NCBI RefSeq assembly: GCF_009915765.1
Contig: NZ_JAABLQ010000001.1
Location: 2,790,001 to 2,854,000, forward strand
Direction: 5' to 3'
Length of the DNA: 64,000 nucleotides
Origin: Pannonibacter sp. XCT-53
GTDB lineage: Bacteria; Pseudomonadota; Alphaproteobacteria; Rhizobiales; Stappiaceae
Shown: one piece after another, positions 26,820 through 37,714 of the stretch
Position numbering within the stretch: position 1 is the first letter of the stretch
How the letters are laid out: every line of letters starts with the position of its first letter
Program-made: the position numbers and the translations under genes
Notes under the pieces: model-generated
What the model saw: only the letters and a program-made list of their open reading frames with translations
Databases searched by the model: none
What the model was told of the DNA's origin: nothing

Positions 26820-27610
26820 CGGTCCACCGGGGGCCGGGCGGCGCGCAGCTCGGCCTCATAGGCCTTGGCCACGCGCAGGAAGCGGGCGTGGGCGTAGTTG
26901 ACCGACAGCACCAGCCCCCACCAGCCGTAGCGGACATACCGGCGCGCCACATAGGCCTTGAGGAAGGCGAAGGGAAACTCGGTGACGAGGCGCCAGCGCG
27001 GCAGGGAGCGGCTGCGGGCCTGCATGTCGTTGACCTGCATGGTCGAGTAGCGGTTGTACTTCTCGACCTGGAAGGTGAGCGACCGGATCGAGTGATGCGC
27101 GACGACGCCCTTGAGATCCGCCAGCCTGGCACCGGGCTCCGGCCGCACGGTGTCGTGCACCGTGGAGGCGGAGAAGCGGCCCTTGCGCCGGTCATAGAGC
27201 CGGATCTGGTGATAGCCATAGGCCCAGGCGGCCGGTTCGGCCTCATGCGCATAGACATCCCGGATCATCACCCGCCAGCCGTCGGCCGCCAGATGGCCAC
27301 CGGAGCCGACCAGCGTGCGGATCTCCCCGGCAAGGCCGGCCGTCACCACTTCGTCAGCGTCCAGATTGAACAGCCAGTCGTTGCGGCACTGGTCCTCGCC
27401 GAAGCGCTTCTGCGGGCCGTAGCCCGGCCAGGGATTGAAGACCACGCGCGCGCCCTCGGCCTCGGCCACCGCCACCGTCGCATCGACCGAGCCGCTGTCG
27501 ATGACGATGACTTCGTCAACCCAGTCGCGCACCGAGCGGATCGTCTCGGCGATGCGGTCCGCCTCGTCACGGGCGATGATGAAGACGGACAGGGGCAGAC
27601 GCTCGCTCAT
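26816..27610 (-). CDS. Family 2 glycosyltransferase (WaaE/KdtX-like)
   Basis: The 264-residue GT-A enzyme starts LPLSVFIIARDEADRIAETIRSV, has VIVIDSGSVDATVAVAEAEGARV, and carries the nucleotide-sugar/metal motif LDADE in NDWLFNLDADEVV. The later VHDTVRPEPGARLADLKGVVAHHS matches lipopolysaccharide-core glucosyltransferases of the WaaE/LgtF type. These act on the cytosolic face of the inner membrane. A C-terminal hydrophobic segment may anchor it. Its last four bases overlap the convergent end of the RpfG-like gene (26816-26819), so the two transcripts must share an end region. The sugar donor and acceptor cannot be told. Confidence 0.85.
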   Translation of the reverse strand: MSERLPLSVFIIARDEADRIAETIRSVRDWVDEVIVIDSGSVDATVAVAEAEGARVVFNPWPGYGPQKRFGEDQCRNDWLFNLDADEVVTAGLAGEIRTLVGSGGHLAADGWRVMIRDVYAHEAEPAAWAYGYHQIRLYDRRKGRFSASTVHDTVRPEPGARLADLKGVVAHHSIRSLTFQVEKYNRYSTMQVNDMQARSRSLPRWRLVTEFPFAFLKAYVARRYVRYGWWGLVLSVNYAHARFLRVAKAYEAELRAARPPVDR

Positions 27611-28043
27611 GGATCCTGCTTTCGGCGCTCGGGTCTCTCCCTGTAGTCAAAAACGGCTGGAGGCGGAAGGGGGCGGCCGGCGGAGGCGGGCGCGCTTGCG
27701 GACAGAAGCAAAAGAGCCGGGAGGGATGCCCCGCCCGGCCCGGACTGATCGCAAAGCACTGAAACACGTCAAAGGGTCATTGCCAACGTCGCCTGTATCG
27801 CAACGGCAGGTGACAGCTTGATGAAGCGCAGCGCTGCGGCCGCGAAATAATTCCGCAACGCAACATCCGCCAAACGGTGGATGCACAAGTGACTGGAAAG
27901 GCGTGCCGGCGGCGCTCTATCTTCGCAGCAAGTCAGCTTGTGACTTGCCCCCTGCCCGGCCCGTTGAACCGACACGGCCGGACCGGGGCGTCAGACCCCA
28001 GCACAGCGCCGCGCACCGCCGACGCCAGGGAAGGATCAGGAAC
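27611..28043. other. 433-bp intergenic region before the thiolase gene
   Basis: It separates the divergent glycosyltransferase and thiolase genes and must contain both promoters. Short ORFs on either strand look like shadows. The stretch 27740-27900 is less GC-rich and is the more likely promoter area. I can assign no clear -35/-10 pair or operator. Confidence 0.4.
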
Positions 28044-29210
28044 ATGACCGCAGCCATCGTGGGTTGGGCCCATCTGCCCTTCGGCAAGCATGCCGAGGAA
28101 ACCGTCGAGAGCATGATCGTCAAGGCCGCCGCCGACGCGATCCGGGACGCCGGCATCGAGCCGCAGGACGTGGGCGAGATCTATCTCGGCCATTTCAACG
28201 CCGGCTTCTCGGCGCAGGACTTCACCGCCTCGCTGGTGCTGCAGGCCGATCCGGCCCTGCGCTTCAAGCCTGCCACCCGCGTCGAGAACGCCTGCGCCAC
28301 CGGCTCGGCCGCCGTGCATCAGGGCGTGCGTGCGATCGCCACGGGCGCGGCCCGCTTCGTGCTCGTGGTCGGCGTCGAGCAGATGACGACGACGCCGGGA
28401 CCGGAGGTCGGCCGCAACCTGCTGAAGGCCTCGTATCTCAAGGAAGAGGGCGACATCCCGGCCGGTTTCGCCGGCGTCTTCGGCAAGATCGCCGACGCCT
28501 ATTTCCAGCGCCACGGCGACCAGTCCGACGCGCTGGCGAAGATCGCGGCCAAGAACCACAGGAACGGCGTCAACAACCCTTACGCCCAGATGCGCAAGGA
28601 CTTCGGCTTCGAGTTCTGCCGCCAGGAAAGCGACAAGAACCCCTTCGTCGCCGGCCCCTTGAAGCGCACGGACTGCTCGCTGGTCTCCGACGGGGCGGCG
28701 GCGCTGGTGCTGACCGATCCGGCCACCGCGCTCGGCATGAAGAAGGCCGTTGCCTTCCGCGCCATGGCGCATGTGCAGGACTTCCTGCCGATGTCGAAGC
28801 GCGACATCCTGAAGTTCGAGGGCTGCCAGGCCGCCTGGGGCAAGGCGCTGGCCAATGCCCGGCTGACGCTGGATGATCTCTCCTTCGTCGAGACGCATGA
28901 CTGCTTCACCATCGCCGAGCTGATCGAGTACGAGGCCATGGGCCTGGTGAAGGAAGGCGACGGCGCCCGCGCCATCCTGGAAGGCTGGACCGAGATGGAC
29001 GGCAAGCTGCCGGTCAACCCCTCCGGCGGCCTGAAGGCCAAGGGCCACCCGATCGGCGCCACCGGCGTGTCGATGCATGTGCTGACCGCGATGCAGCTGA
29101 CCGGCGAGGCCGGCGGCATCCAGGTGAAGGACGCCTCGATCGGCGGCATCTTCAACATGGGCGGCGCGGCCGTCGCCAACTATGTCTCGATCCTGCAGGC
29201 GATGAAGTAA
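28044..29210 (+). CDS. Thiolase family protein (SCP2/SCP-x-like acetyl-CoA acetyltransferase)
   Basis: The 388-residue thiolase-fold enzyme has the nucleophile cysteine in VENACATGSAAVHQG and the general-base histidine in GHPIGATGVSMH. ETHDCFTIAELIEYEAMGL replaces the usual second-cysteine loop, as in the SCP-x/SCP2 thiolase branch. Members cleave or condense 3-ketoacyl-CoA, often of branched or unusual acyl groups. No partner (DUF35 acyl-carrier-like or dehydrogenase) gene is adjacent, so the substrate is unknown. The ATG at 28044 is preceded by AAGGATCAGGAAC. The gene is monocistronic. Confidence 0.88.
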   Translation: MTAAIVGWAHLPFGKHAEETVESMIVKAAADAIRDAGIEPQDVGEIYLGHFNAGFSAQDFTASLVLQADPALRFKPATRVENACATGSAAVHQGVRAIATGAARFVLVVGVEQMTTTPGPEVGRNLLKASYLKEEGDIPAGFAGVFGKIADAYFQRHGDQSDALAKIAAKNHRNGVNNPYAQMRKDFGFEFCRQESDKNPFVAGPLKRTDCSLVSDGAAALVLTDPATALGMKKAVAFRAMAHVQDFLPMSKRDILKFEGCQAAWGKALANARLTLDDLSFVETHDCFTIAELIEYEAMGLVKEGDGARAILEGWTEMDGKLPVNPSGGLKAKGHPIGATGVSMHVLTAMQLTGEAGGIQVKDASIGGIFNMGGAAVANYVSILQAMK

Positions 29211-29411
29211 GGACCGCCCCGGAGCGCCCGCCTCGCGAAGATGCGCAGGGCGGGCGGCCGGATGCACCGGCCCTGCCCCGCCGTTTCCGGCAAAATTCGC
29301 TGCTACAGGAGCATTTTCTCCCCGGGTTCAGAACTTTGAAAAACAATGCCCGGCATTTTGCGCGGCGTGCCGGTATTGTGAGCATAGTTTTTCATCGCCC
29401 GGAGTGCGGCC

Positions 29412-30863
29412 ATGTCCGTTCGCAGCGAAACGACCGATCTGAAGCGCCTGTCGCGCCTCGACGTGTTCCCCGCCTTCCACAAGGTGGCGGACCGTCGCGT
29501 CGTGGTGGTCGGTCATGGCGGCGAGGCGGCGGCGAAGGTGCGGCTGCTGGGCGAGACCAACGCCCTCATCGAGGTGGTGTCCGCGGAGATCGAGCCGGAG
29601 CTGGCCGAGGTCATCGCCGCCGTCGGCGCGCATCACATTGCCGAGGATTTCCGCCCGCGCCACCTGAACGGTGCGGCGCTGGTGTTCTCCGCCCGCGAGG
29701 ACGAGCGGCTGGACCGCGCAGTCGTCGAGGCCGCCCGCATTCTCGGTGTTCCGGCCAACGCCGTCGACAAGCCGGAGCTCTGCGACTTCTACACCGGCGC
29801 GCTGGTCAACCGCGCCCCGATTGCCGTGGCCATCACCTCCACCGGCGTCGGTCCCGTGCTGGCCCGGCATATCCGCGCCCGCATCGAGGGCCTGCTGCCG
29901 CGCTCGACCGGTGATCTTGCCCGTCTGGCCGAGAGCCTGCGCGAGACCGCCGCCCGCGTCCTGACCGATGGCGCGACGCGCCGCCGCTTCTGGGCAAAGT
30001 TCTTCTCCGGCCCCGTTGCCACCAATTTCTATGCCGGCCGCCCGGATGTGGCGCGCGTGGAAGCGCAGCGCCTGCTGAACGCGGCCCAGGACGAGAGCGG
30101 TTTCGTCTGGCTGGTGGGCGCCGGTCCCGGTGCCGAGGATCTGCTGACCCTGCGGGCCCAGCGCCTGCTGCAGGAAGCCGATGTCATCGTCCATGACGCG
30201 CTGGTGCCGGACGCCGTGGTGGCCATGGGCCGGCGCGATGCGCAGCGCATTTCGGTCGGCAAGCGCAAGGGCGCCCATTCCGTGCCGCAGGACCAGATCA
30301 ACACCGTGCTGGTCGAGCTGGCGCAGGAGGGCCACAAGGTGGTGCGCCTGAAGGCCGGCGATCCGCTGGTGTTCGGCCGGGCGGGCGAGGAAATGGACGC
30401 CCTGCGCGCCGCCGGCATCGGCTTTGAAGTCGTGCCCGGCGTCACCGCCGCCTTTGCCGCCGCCGCCTCGGCCCAGATCCCGCTGACCCTGCGCGGGGTC
30501 GCCTCGACGCTGGTGTTTGCCACCGGCCACAACGCCGACAGCGAGACCCTGCCCGACTGGGCCGGCCTGGCGCTGAAGGGCGCGACCGTTGCCGTCTACA
30601 TGGGCCGCACCGTGGCCGCTGCGGTGTCGCAGCGGCTGATCGAGGCCGGCCTTGCGGCCACCACGCCGGTCGCCATCATCGAGAACGCCGCCCATCCGGA
30701 GGAGCGCCAGTTTGCCGGCACGCTCGCCGACCTGCCGGCGCTCGGTGAGCGGACCGACATTTCCGGCGCGACGCTGATCGTCATCGGCGAGGCGGTTGCG
30801 CAGGCTGCGCTTGCAAAGGCCGAACCGATTGCCGCGCGCGCGCGGGCCATCATCGCCGCCTGA
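29412..30863 (+). CDS. cysG: Siroheme synthase (fused precorrin-2 dehydrogenase/ferrochelatase and SUMT)
   Basis: The 483-residue bifunctional protein has an N-terminal CysG_N region (about 1-220: dehydrogenase fold from FPAFHKVADRRVVVVGHGG, then dimerisation segment RFWAKFFSG). The C-terminal uroporphyrinogen-III methyltransferase (about 225-480) contains VWLVGAGPGAEDLLTLRAQRLLQEADV, VRLKAGDPLVFGRAGEE and VPGVTAAFAAAASAQIPLTLRG. It makes siroheme from uroporphyrinogen III using SAM, NAD and Fe2+. Siroheme is the cofactor of the sulfite reductase encoded two genes downstream. The length matches CysG (about 460-490 aa). Confidence 0.95.
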   Translation: MSVRSETTDLKRLSRLDVFPAFHKVADRRVVVVGHGGEAAAKVRLLGETNALIEVVSAEIEPELAEVIAAVGAHHIAEDFRPRHLNGAALVFSAREDERLDRAVVEAARILGVPANAVDKPELCDFYTGALVNRAPIAVAITSTGVGPVLARHIRARIEGLLPRSTGDLARLAESLRETAARVLTDGATRRRFWAKFFSGPVATNFYAGRPDVARVEAQRLLNAAQDESGFVWLVGAGPGAEDLLTLRAQRLLQEADVIVHDALVPDAVVAMGRRDAQRISVGKRKGAHSVPQDQINTVLVELAQEGHKVVRLKAGDPLVFGRAGEEMDALRAAGIGFEVVPGVTAAFAAAASAQIPLTLRGVASTLVFATGHNADSETLPDWAGLALKGATVAVYMGRTVAAAVSQRLIEAGLAATTPVAIIENAAHPEERQFAGTLADLPALGERTDISGATLIVIGEAVAQAALAKAEPIAARARAIIAA

Positions 30864-30913
30864 CGGCACCGAACAGGACGCCGCCCGTCGCGGGGCGGCC
30901 CGAGGAGAGAGGA

Positions 30914-31210
30914 ATGAAGGTCATCACCGCCAACCGTCTGATCGACGGCGAGGTCGTGTTTCTGGGCGCTGACGGCACCTGGGTCGAGCTGATCGGCGCG
31001 GCGCGCGTGCTTGCGGACAAGGACGAGATCGCCGCCGCGCTCGCCCTTGGCGCACAGGCTGTTGCGGCCCGGCTGATCGTCGAGCCGTACGAGATCGACG
31101 TGATCGAGACCGACGGCCGGCTCGAGCCGGCGCGGTTCCGCGAGAAGATCCGCGCCGCCGGCCCCACCACCCATCCCGCCCTTGGCAAGCAGGCCCGCGA
31201 GACTGCCTGA
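30914..31210 (+). CDS. DUF2849 protein in the sulfate assimilation cluster
   Basis: This small 98-residue acidic cytosolic protein of the DUF2849 family lies between cysG and the sulfite reductase gene, a common position in alphaproteobacteria. It has two short beta-rich repeats (ANRLIDGEVVFLGADGTWVELIGAARVLADKDE) and a conserved IVEPYEIDVI segment. The function is unknown. The conserved context suggests a role in sulfite reductase maturation, siroheme delivery or regulation. The ribosome-binding site GAGGAGAGGA is strong. Confidence 0.85.
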   Translation: MKVITANRLIDGEVVFLGADGTWVELIGAARVLADKDEIAAALALGAQAVAARLIVEPYEIDVIETDGRLEPARFREKIRAAGPTTHPALGKQARETA

Positions 31211-31264
31211 CAACGAGATTTGCGGGGGAAGACCACGAAGCCTTCCGCCTGCCGGAGACGCGCC

Positions 31265-32909
<1,645 letters not shown>

Positions 32910-32923
<14 letters not shown>

Positions 32924-33674
32924 TCTGGCCGGTCTGGCCCTCGACCCGGATCTGGGGGCGGGCGCGGAAGCCCGCGCCTTTGCGGCCCAGTATGACGGCG
33001 CGGCGCCGCTCGAGATCCTGAGCGACGCCATCACCAGCCACTACCGTGGCCGCATCGCGCTGGTGTCATCCTTCGGGGCCGACTCGGCCGTGCTGCTGCA
33101 TATGGTGGCGGCGGTTGATCCGTCGACGCCGGTTCTGTTCGTCGACACGGGCAAGCTGTTCTCGCAGACGCTGCGCTACCGCGATACGCTGGTGGAACAT
33201 CTTGGCCTCACCGATGTGCGCGTCGCGCGGCCCGAGCGGGACGAGCTGACCGCCATCGACCCGGCCGGCATGCTCTGGATGACCGACACGGATGCCTGCT
33301 GCAACGTGCGCAAGGTGCTGCCGCTGGCCCGCGCGCTGAAGGGCTTTGACGCCTGGATCTCCGGCCGCAAGCGGTTCCAGAGCGCCACCCGCGCTGCCCT
33401 GCCCGTGTTCGAGGCCGAGGATGGCCGCGTCAAGGTCAACCCGCTCGCCAACTGGACGGCGGCCGACATTCTCGGCTACGCCAAGGCGCATGACCTGCCG
33501 CCGCATCCGCTGGTCGCCGAGGGCTATCCGTCCATCGGCTGCCTGCCCTGCACCGACAAGGTCGCCCCGGGGGAAGACCCGCGCGCCGGACGCTGGCGCG
33601 GTCAGGCCAAGACCGAATGCGGCATCCATCTTTCCCTGTCCGCCAGCCCGCTGCCGGGCCAGGGCAACACCTGA
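32910..33674 (+). CDS. cysH: Assimilatory adenylyl-sulfate (APS) reductase, CysH family
   Basis: The 254-residue enzyme reduces activated sulfate to sulfite with thioredoxin or glutathione. It has the PP-loop-like VSSFGADSAVLLHMVAAV, VDTGKLFSQTLRYRD, and a C-terminal ECGIH nucleophile cysteine. Two cysteine pairs, DACCNVRKV and GCLPC, ligate a 4Fe-4S cluster. These mark the APS-using type rather than the PAPS-using enterobacterial CysH. The start at 32910 has AAGGAGG upstream within the end of cysI. Confidence 0.93.
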
Positions 33675-33695
33675 CGCTGCAAGGACGCATCCCGC

Positions 33696-34250
33696 ATGAC
33701 CAAGATCTACGCCAATGGCGCCTTTACCGAAGAAGCCTGGGTGCGCCTTGAGGCCGACGAGACGCTGCCGGCCCATCCCTTCGCCGACGGCCAGCGTCGC
33801 AAGGTGTCGCTGGCCCGGTTCCTCGCCGATCCTGCGGCCGTGATCGCTGCCGGAGACGATGCGGCCGTGGTGATTGCGGCCGGCGAGGACGTGCAGCAGC
33901 TGGAGCCGCATCTGGCCCGTCTGCCGCGCGTGCTGGTGGAATTTCCGAAGTTCACCGACGGGCGCGGCTTTTCTGCGGCCCGCATCCTGCGCGAACAGCT
34001 CGGCTACGCCGGGGACATCCGCGCCATCGGCGACTTCATCCTTGACCAGATCCCGCTGATGCGCCGCTGCGGCGTGTCCAGCTTCGAGATCGTCAAGCCG
34101 CAGATCGAGGCGGCGCTGAAGGCCGGCCACTGGCCCGAGGTGACGCATTACCTGCAGCCGGTGGGCACGGTCGCCGAGATCCCCGCCGGCACGCGGCCCT
34201 GGGCCCGCCGCCCTGCCGCCCCGCAGAAGCCGACGCAGGCAGCCGGGTAA
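33696..34250 (+). CDS. DUF934 protein of the sulfate assimilation operon
   Basis: The 184-residue DUF934-family protein is regularly encoded at the end of cysI-cysH operons in proteobacteria. The conserved core VEFPKFTDGRGFSAARILREQLGYAGDIRAIGDFILDQIPLMRRCGVSSFEI is clear (residues about 85-135). The biochemical role is unproven; it is sometimes listed as an oxidoreductase partner of sulfite reductase. It starts 21 bp after cysH, so it is in the operon. The last 15 residues are Pro/Ala-rich and variable. Confidence 0.88.
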   Translation: MTKIYANGAFTEEAWVRLEADETLPAHPFADGQRRKVSLARFLADPAAVIAAGDDAAVVIAAGEDVQQLEPHLARLPRVLVEFPKFTDGRGFSAARILREQLGYAGDIRAIGDFILDQIPLMRRCGVSSFEIVKPQIEAALKAGHWPEVTHYLQPVGTVAEIPAGTRPWARRPAAPQKPTQAAG

Positions 34251-34254
34251 CCCC

Positions 34255-34290
34255 GCCGCCTGCCCTGCCGCCTGCCCCGCCGCCTGCCTG
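34255..34290. repeat. Three-copy 12-bp tandem repeat
   Basis: GCCGCCTGCCCT, GCCGCCTGCCCC and GCCGCCTGCCTG follow each other directly, four bases after the DUF934 stop codon. The period is 12 bp but no ORF of note uses it. Confidence 0.8.
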
Positions 34291-34377
34291 GCAACTGTCG
34301 TGCCGGCGCGCAGGACGGGTGTGCTCGTGACTGGTGCGCCGGGTCCCGGTGCGGTCCTGCGCCGATCCGGTGGCCGC

Positions 34378-35130
34378 TCAGATGCAGCGGCCGCCGTCCA
34401 CCTCAAGCGCCACGCCCGTGATGAACTCGGCCTCGTCGGAGGCGAGCCACAGCGCGGCATTGGCCATGTCCGTCGGCTTCGACAGGCGGCCAAGCGGGAT
34501 CGAGGCCTTGAACTGCGCCCGCTTCTCCGGCGTGTCCTCGCCCATGAAGAGATGCAGCATGCCCGTCTCGCCGGCCACGGGGCAGAGCGCGTTGACGCGG
34601 ATGTTCTTTGGCGCCAGCTCGGCCGCCATCGACTTGGAGGCGGTGATCGCCCAGCCCTTGGAGGCGTTGTACCAGGTGAGACCCGGACGGGGGCGCAGGC
34701 CGGCAGTCGAGGCGGTGGTGAGGATGACGCCGCCGCCCTGGGCTTCCATGATGGGCACGACGGCGAGGGTGGACAGGTAGATCGCCTTGGCGTTGACGGC
34801 GAGGATGCGGTCGAACTCCTCTTCCGAGACCTCGAGCAGTGACTTGTTGCGGTGGGAATAGCCGGCGTTGTTGATGAGGATGTCGAGCCGGCCGAAGCCC
34901 CCGGATGCGGCCTTGATCATGCGCTCGACATCGGCGCGCAGCGTGACGTCGGCGGTCACCGCGACGGCAGAGGCGCCGATCTCGCCGGCGACGCGGGCCG
35001 CGGCGTCGCCGTTCAGATCCGCCACCACGACCCTTGCGCCTTCCTCGGCAAAGCGTTTGGCCATGCCCTCGCCGAAGCCGGACCCCGCCCCGGTGATCAC
35101 CGCCACCTTGCCCTTCAGCCTGTCTGCCAT
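34378..35130 (-). CDS. Short-chain dehydrogenase/reductase (SDR)
   Basis: The 250-residue classical SDR has the cofactor motif TGAGSGFG (residues about 13-20), NNAG, and the catalytic YNASK (about residue 155). VVADLNGD after the second strand, with an aspartate, favours NAD over NADP. The C-terminus ITGVALEVDGGRCI is typical of FabG-like members. It follows the aldehyde dehydrogenase gene on the same strand with a 38-bp gap, so the pair may oxidise an alcohol to an acid in two steps. The substrate is unknown. Confidence 0.88.
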   Translation of the reverse strand: MADRLKGKVAVITGAGSGFGEGMAKRFAEEGARVVVADLNGDAAARVAGEIGASAVAVTADVTLRADVERMIKAASGGFGRLDILINNAGYSHRNKSLLEVSEEEFDRILAVNAKAIYLSTLAVVPIMEAQGGGVILTTASTAGLRPRPGLTWYNASKGWAITASKSMAAELAPKNIRVNALCPVAGETGMLHLFMGEDTPEKRAQFKASIPLGRLSKPTDMANAALWLASDEAEFITGVALEVDGGRCI

Positions 35131-35168
35131 GCCTGTTCCTCCCCGGTTTCGATTAGTTATTTTGCCGG

Positions 35169-36641
35169 CTAACCATGGCGCAGGACGAGGGTCTTGGTCG
35201 CCGAGAATTCATACAGCGCCTCGAAGCCCTTTTCGCGGCCGTGGCCGGATTTCTTGAAGCCGCCGAAGGGCAGCTCGATGCCGCCGCCCGCGCCATAGGC
35301 GTTGACGAAGACCTGACCGGCGCGGACCTGCCGCGCGACGCGCAGGGCGCGCTGGCCGTCGCGGCTCCACACGCCGGCGACCAGGCCGTAGTCGGTGCCA
35401 TTGGCCAGCCGGACCGCCTCGGCCTCGTCGCGGAAGGGGATCAGCGACAGGACCGGGCCGAACACTTCCTCGCGCGCCAGCACATGGTCCGGCGGGACGG
35501 GACCGTAGATCCGGGCCGGCACGTAGAAGCCGCCCTGCGGGGCATCGGGGGCGATGGCGCCTTCGGCAATGAGGGGAATGCCGTCGCTGGCCGCCCGCTC
35601 GACAAAGGACCGCACCCGGCGCAGCTGGCCTTCCGAGATGAGGGGGCCGAGATCAAGATCGCGGTCATGGGGACCGGCGACCAGCGTGCGCACGCGGGCG
35701 CGCAAGGCCTCGGCGAGCGGCGGCCAGAGGCCCTGCTGCACCAGGACCCGGCTGCCGGCCGAACAGGTCTGGCCGCAGTTCTGGAAGATGGCGTTGAGGA
35801 TGACCGGCACGGCCTGTTCGAGATCGGCATCCTCGAAAACGATCTGGGGCGACTTGCCGCCCAGTTCCAGCGTGCAGCCGATGTGGTTGCGCGCCGCCGC
35901 CGTCTGGATCAGCACGCCGACGTCGGGCGAGCCGGTAAAGGTGAGGAAATCAAGGCCCGGATGGTTGGCAAGGGCAGCGCCGGCCTCGTGGCCGAACCCC
36001 GGAACCACGTTGAAGACGCCGGCCGGAAAGCCGGCTGCCAGCGCCAGCTCGCCGACGCGCAGGACGCTGAGGCAGGCCTCCTCCGCCGGCTTCAGCACCA
36101 GCGTGTTGCCCATGGCGAGCGCGGCCCCGGCGACGCGGCCCATGATCTGCGCCGGATAATTCCACGGGATGATGCCGCCGACGACGCCGAGCGGTTCGCG
36201 CAGGGTCATGGCGAGGAAGCCGTCGGCGGTGGGAATGGTGTCGCCCGTCACCTTGTCGGCCGCGCCGCCGTAGAACTCGAAATAGCGGGCGAGGGCGAGG
36301 ATGTCGGCCTTGCCCTGGCGCAGCGGCTTGCCGGTGTCGAGCGACTCGAGAGCCGCCAGTTCCCCGGCGTGGTCGCTGACGAGGGCCGAGAGCCGGGTGA
36401 GCAGACGGCCCCGCTCCAGCGCGGTGAGGCGTGGCCAGGGGCCCTCGTCGAACGCGCGGCGGGCGCTGGCAACGGCCCGGCCGACATCGGCGGCGTCGCA
36501 GCGCGGGATGCGGGCGATGAGCCGGCCATCGGAGGGGCAGAGGCTGTCGAAGCGGTCATCCCCGGTGGCCGGGCCGACCGTGCCGTCGATGACGGCGCCC
36601 GGCCGCAGTATCTCGCCTGTGTGGCCCGTTCCCTCCGGCAT
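35169..36641 (-). CDS. Aldehyde dehydrogenase family protein
   Basis: The 490-residue NAD(P)-dependent aldehyde dehydrogenase has its catalytic cysteine in QNCGQTCSAGSRVLVQ and its general-base glutamate in LELGGKSPQIV. GIIPWNYPAQIMGRVAGAALAMGN and the FTGS cofactor segments are present. It resembles the broad betaine/amino-aldehyde branch. The start at 36641 is chosen over an in-frame upstream extension because the family N-terminus begins soon after. It probably forms an operon with the SDR downstream. Confidence 0.88.
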   Translation of the reverse strand: MPEGTGHTGEILRPGAVIDGTVGPATGDDRFDSLCPSDGRLIARIPRCDAADVGRAVASARRAFDEGPWPRLTALERGRLLTRLSALVSDHAGELAALESLDTGKPLRQGKADILALARYFEFYGGAADKVTGDTIPTADGFLAMTLREPLGVVGGIIPWNYPAQIMGRVAGAALAMGNTLVLKPAEEACLSVLRVGELALAAGFPAGVFNVVPGFGHEAGAALANHPGLDFLTFTGSPDVGVLIQTAAARNHIGCTLELGGKSPQIVFEDADLEQAVPVILNAIFQNCGQTCSAGSRVLVQQGLWPPLAEALRARVRTLVAGPHDRDLDLGPLISEGQLRRVRSFVERAASDGIPLIAEGAIAPDAPQGGFYVPARIYGPVPPDHVLAREEVFGPVLSLIPFRDEAEAVRLANGTDYGLVAGVWSRDGQRALRVARQVRAGQVFVNAYGAGGGIELPFGGFKKSGHGREKGFEALYEFSATKTLVLRHG

Positions 36642-36706
36642 CGCTGCGTCTCCCGCGTCGGTTGTCCCCGGAACGCTAGCGGAACCCGTCAAGGGCCGCA
36701 ATGCGC

Positions 36707-37351
36707 TCAAGGGCCGGCCAGGGGCCCGAACCGGTCCGGGTGTCTCAGCATGAGATGCTGCAGCAGGATCACCGACTTGGCGTCCCGCAGCCGGCCTTCG
36801 GCCAGCAGGCGCGCCGCCTCGGCAAAGCCGACCTCCAGCACCTCGATGTCCTCGCCTTCCGCCACGAGGCCGCCACCCGCGGCACGGGCAGCGCCGTCAT
36901 ACCCGGCGAGAAACAGGTCGGCGCGCGCCCCGAGGATGCCCGGACTGGTGTAGCAGACCATCACCGGCGTCAGGCTCAGGGCCGCGACGCCGAACTCCTC
37001 CAGAAGCTCGCGCCGCGCCCCGTCGGCCGCGTCCTCCCCCTCCTCCAGCCGACCGGCACAGACTTCGAACGGGCGCGGATCCCCCTGGTCCACCAGCATG
37101 GGCACGCGCAACTGGCGGCACAGGAGCAGGCAGCCACGCTCCAGATCGAGCGGCAGCACCGCCACGACGTTGCGGCCATAGCGGACAATCTCCCGGGTGA
37201 TCTCCTGGTGGCCACCGTCGCGCCGGCGCTGGCGCAAGGTGACTTCCTCGACCGTCGCCCGGCCCCGGTAGACCTCGCGCCGGGAGAGGATCTCGATGCC
37301 GGCGGCATCCCCGGCGAGGGAGGCGGCGGGCGGGACGGACGGCTTGCTCAT
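36707..37351 (-). CDS. NUDIX hydrolase (ADP-ribose pyrophosphatase-like)
   Basis: The 214-residue protein carries a complete Nudix box, G-x5-E-x7-RELLEEFG, around GRLEEGEDAADGARRELLEEFGV. The preceding beta-strands with QEITREIVRYGRNVVAVLPLD and the following YTSPGILGARADLFLA match NudF/ADP-ribose pyrophosphatases, which hydrolyse nucleoside diphosphate sugars in the cytosol. The start at 37351 (MSKPSV) gives a normal N-terminus. It lies 66 bp upstream of the aldehyde dehydrogenase gene on the same strand. Confidence 0.85.
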   Translation of the reverse strand: MSKPSVPPAASLAGDAAGIEILSRREVYRGRATVEEVTLRQRRRDGGHQEITREIVRYGRNVVAVLPLDLERGCLLLCRQLRVPMLVDQGDPRPFEVCAGRLEEGEDAADGARRELLEEFGVAALSLTPVMVCYTSPGILGARADLFLAGYDGAARAAGGGLVAEGEDIEVLEVGFAEAARLLAEGRLRDAKSVILLQHLMLRHPDRFGPLAGP

Positions 37352-37714
37352 CGGACCCTGGTCATGGCGGGCGTCATGCTCCTGTTCGGTGTCCGATGCA
37401 GGATAGCCGCGCGACACAAATTCGCGCCAGACGCGAAACTGTCATTTGACATGACGCATGATTCAGGTTTCATATTTGGCATCCGGTTGCCGCCGTACCG
37501 GCCTGCCCGACCCGGACCCGCGCGACATGAACCAGCGCAGCACGGCTTTTGCCGCAAGCACGGTTCGGCCCGGTCAGGTCTGGACATCAGTTCGGCATGT
37601 GCCCCATCGCCACCGCAGCCCCGCCCGGGGCTGGACTGATCTTGCAAGGGATTTGCGGGGCCGGATGTTTCAGGGCGCGGGGGAGCGCGTCCGGCACTCG
37701 GGAGGATGTTGCCC
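37352..37714. other. Divergent promoter region of the NUDIX and ABC-importer genes
   Basis: The 363 bp contain no gene. They hold a TTCGCG-N5-CGCGAA hairpin (37421-37437), a TGTCA-TT-TGACA repeat (37440-37451) and the operator-like site annotated separately. The AT content rises at 37440-37480, the likely promoter zone. The rest, to 37690, is GC-rich with short ACCCGG-type direct repeats. Confidence 0.5.
37447..37470. promoter_or_regulatory. Candidate second site for the acyl-CoA TetR regulator
   Basis: TGACATGACG (37447-37456), four bases, then ATTCAGGTTT (37461-37470). The right arm matches nine of ten bases of the perfect inverted repeat at 48544-48567; the left arm matches six of ten with the same spacing. 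It lies 245 bp before the importer's binding-protein gene. Confidence 0.4.
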
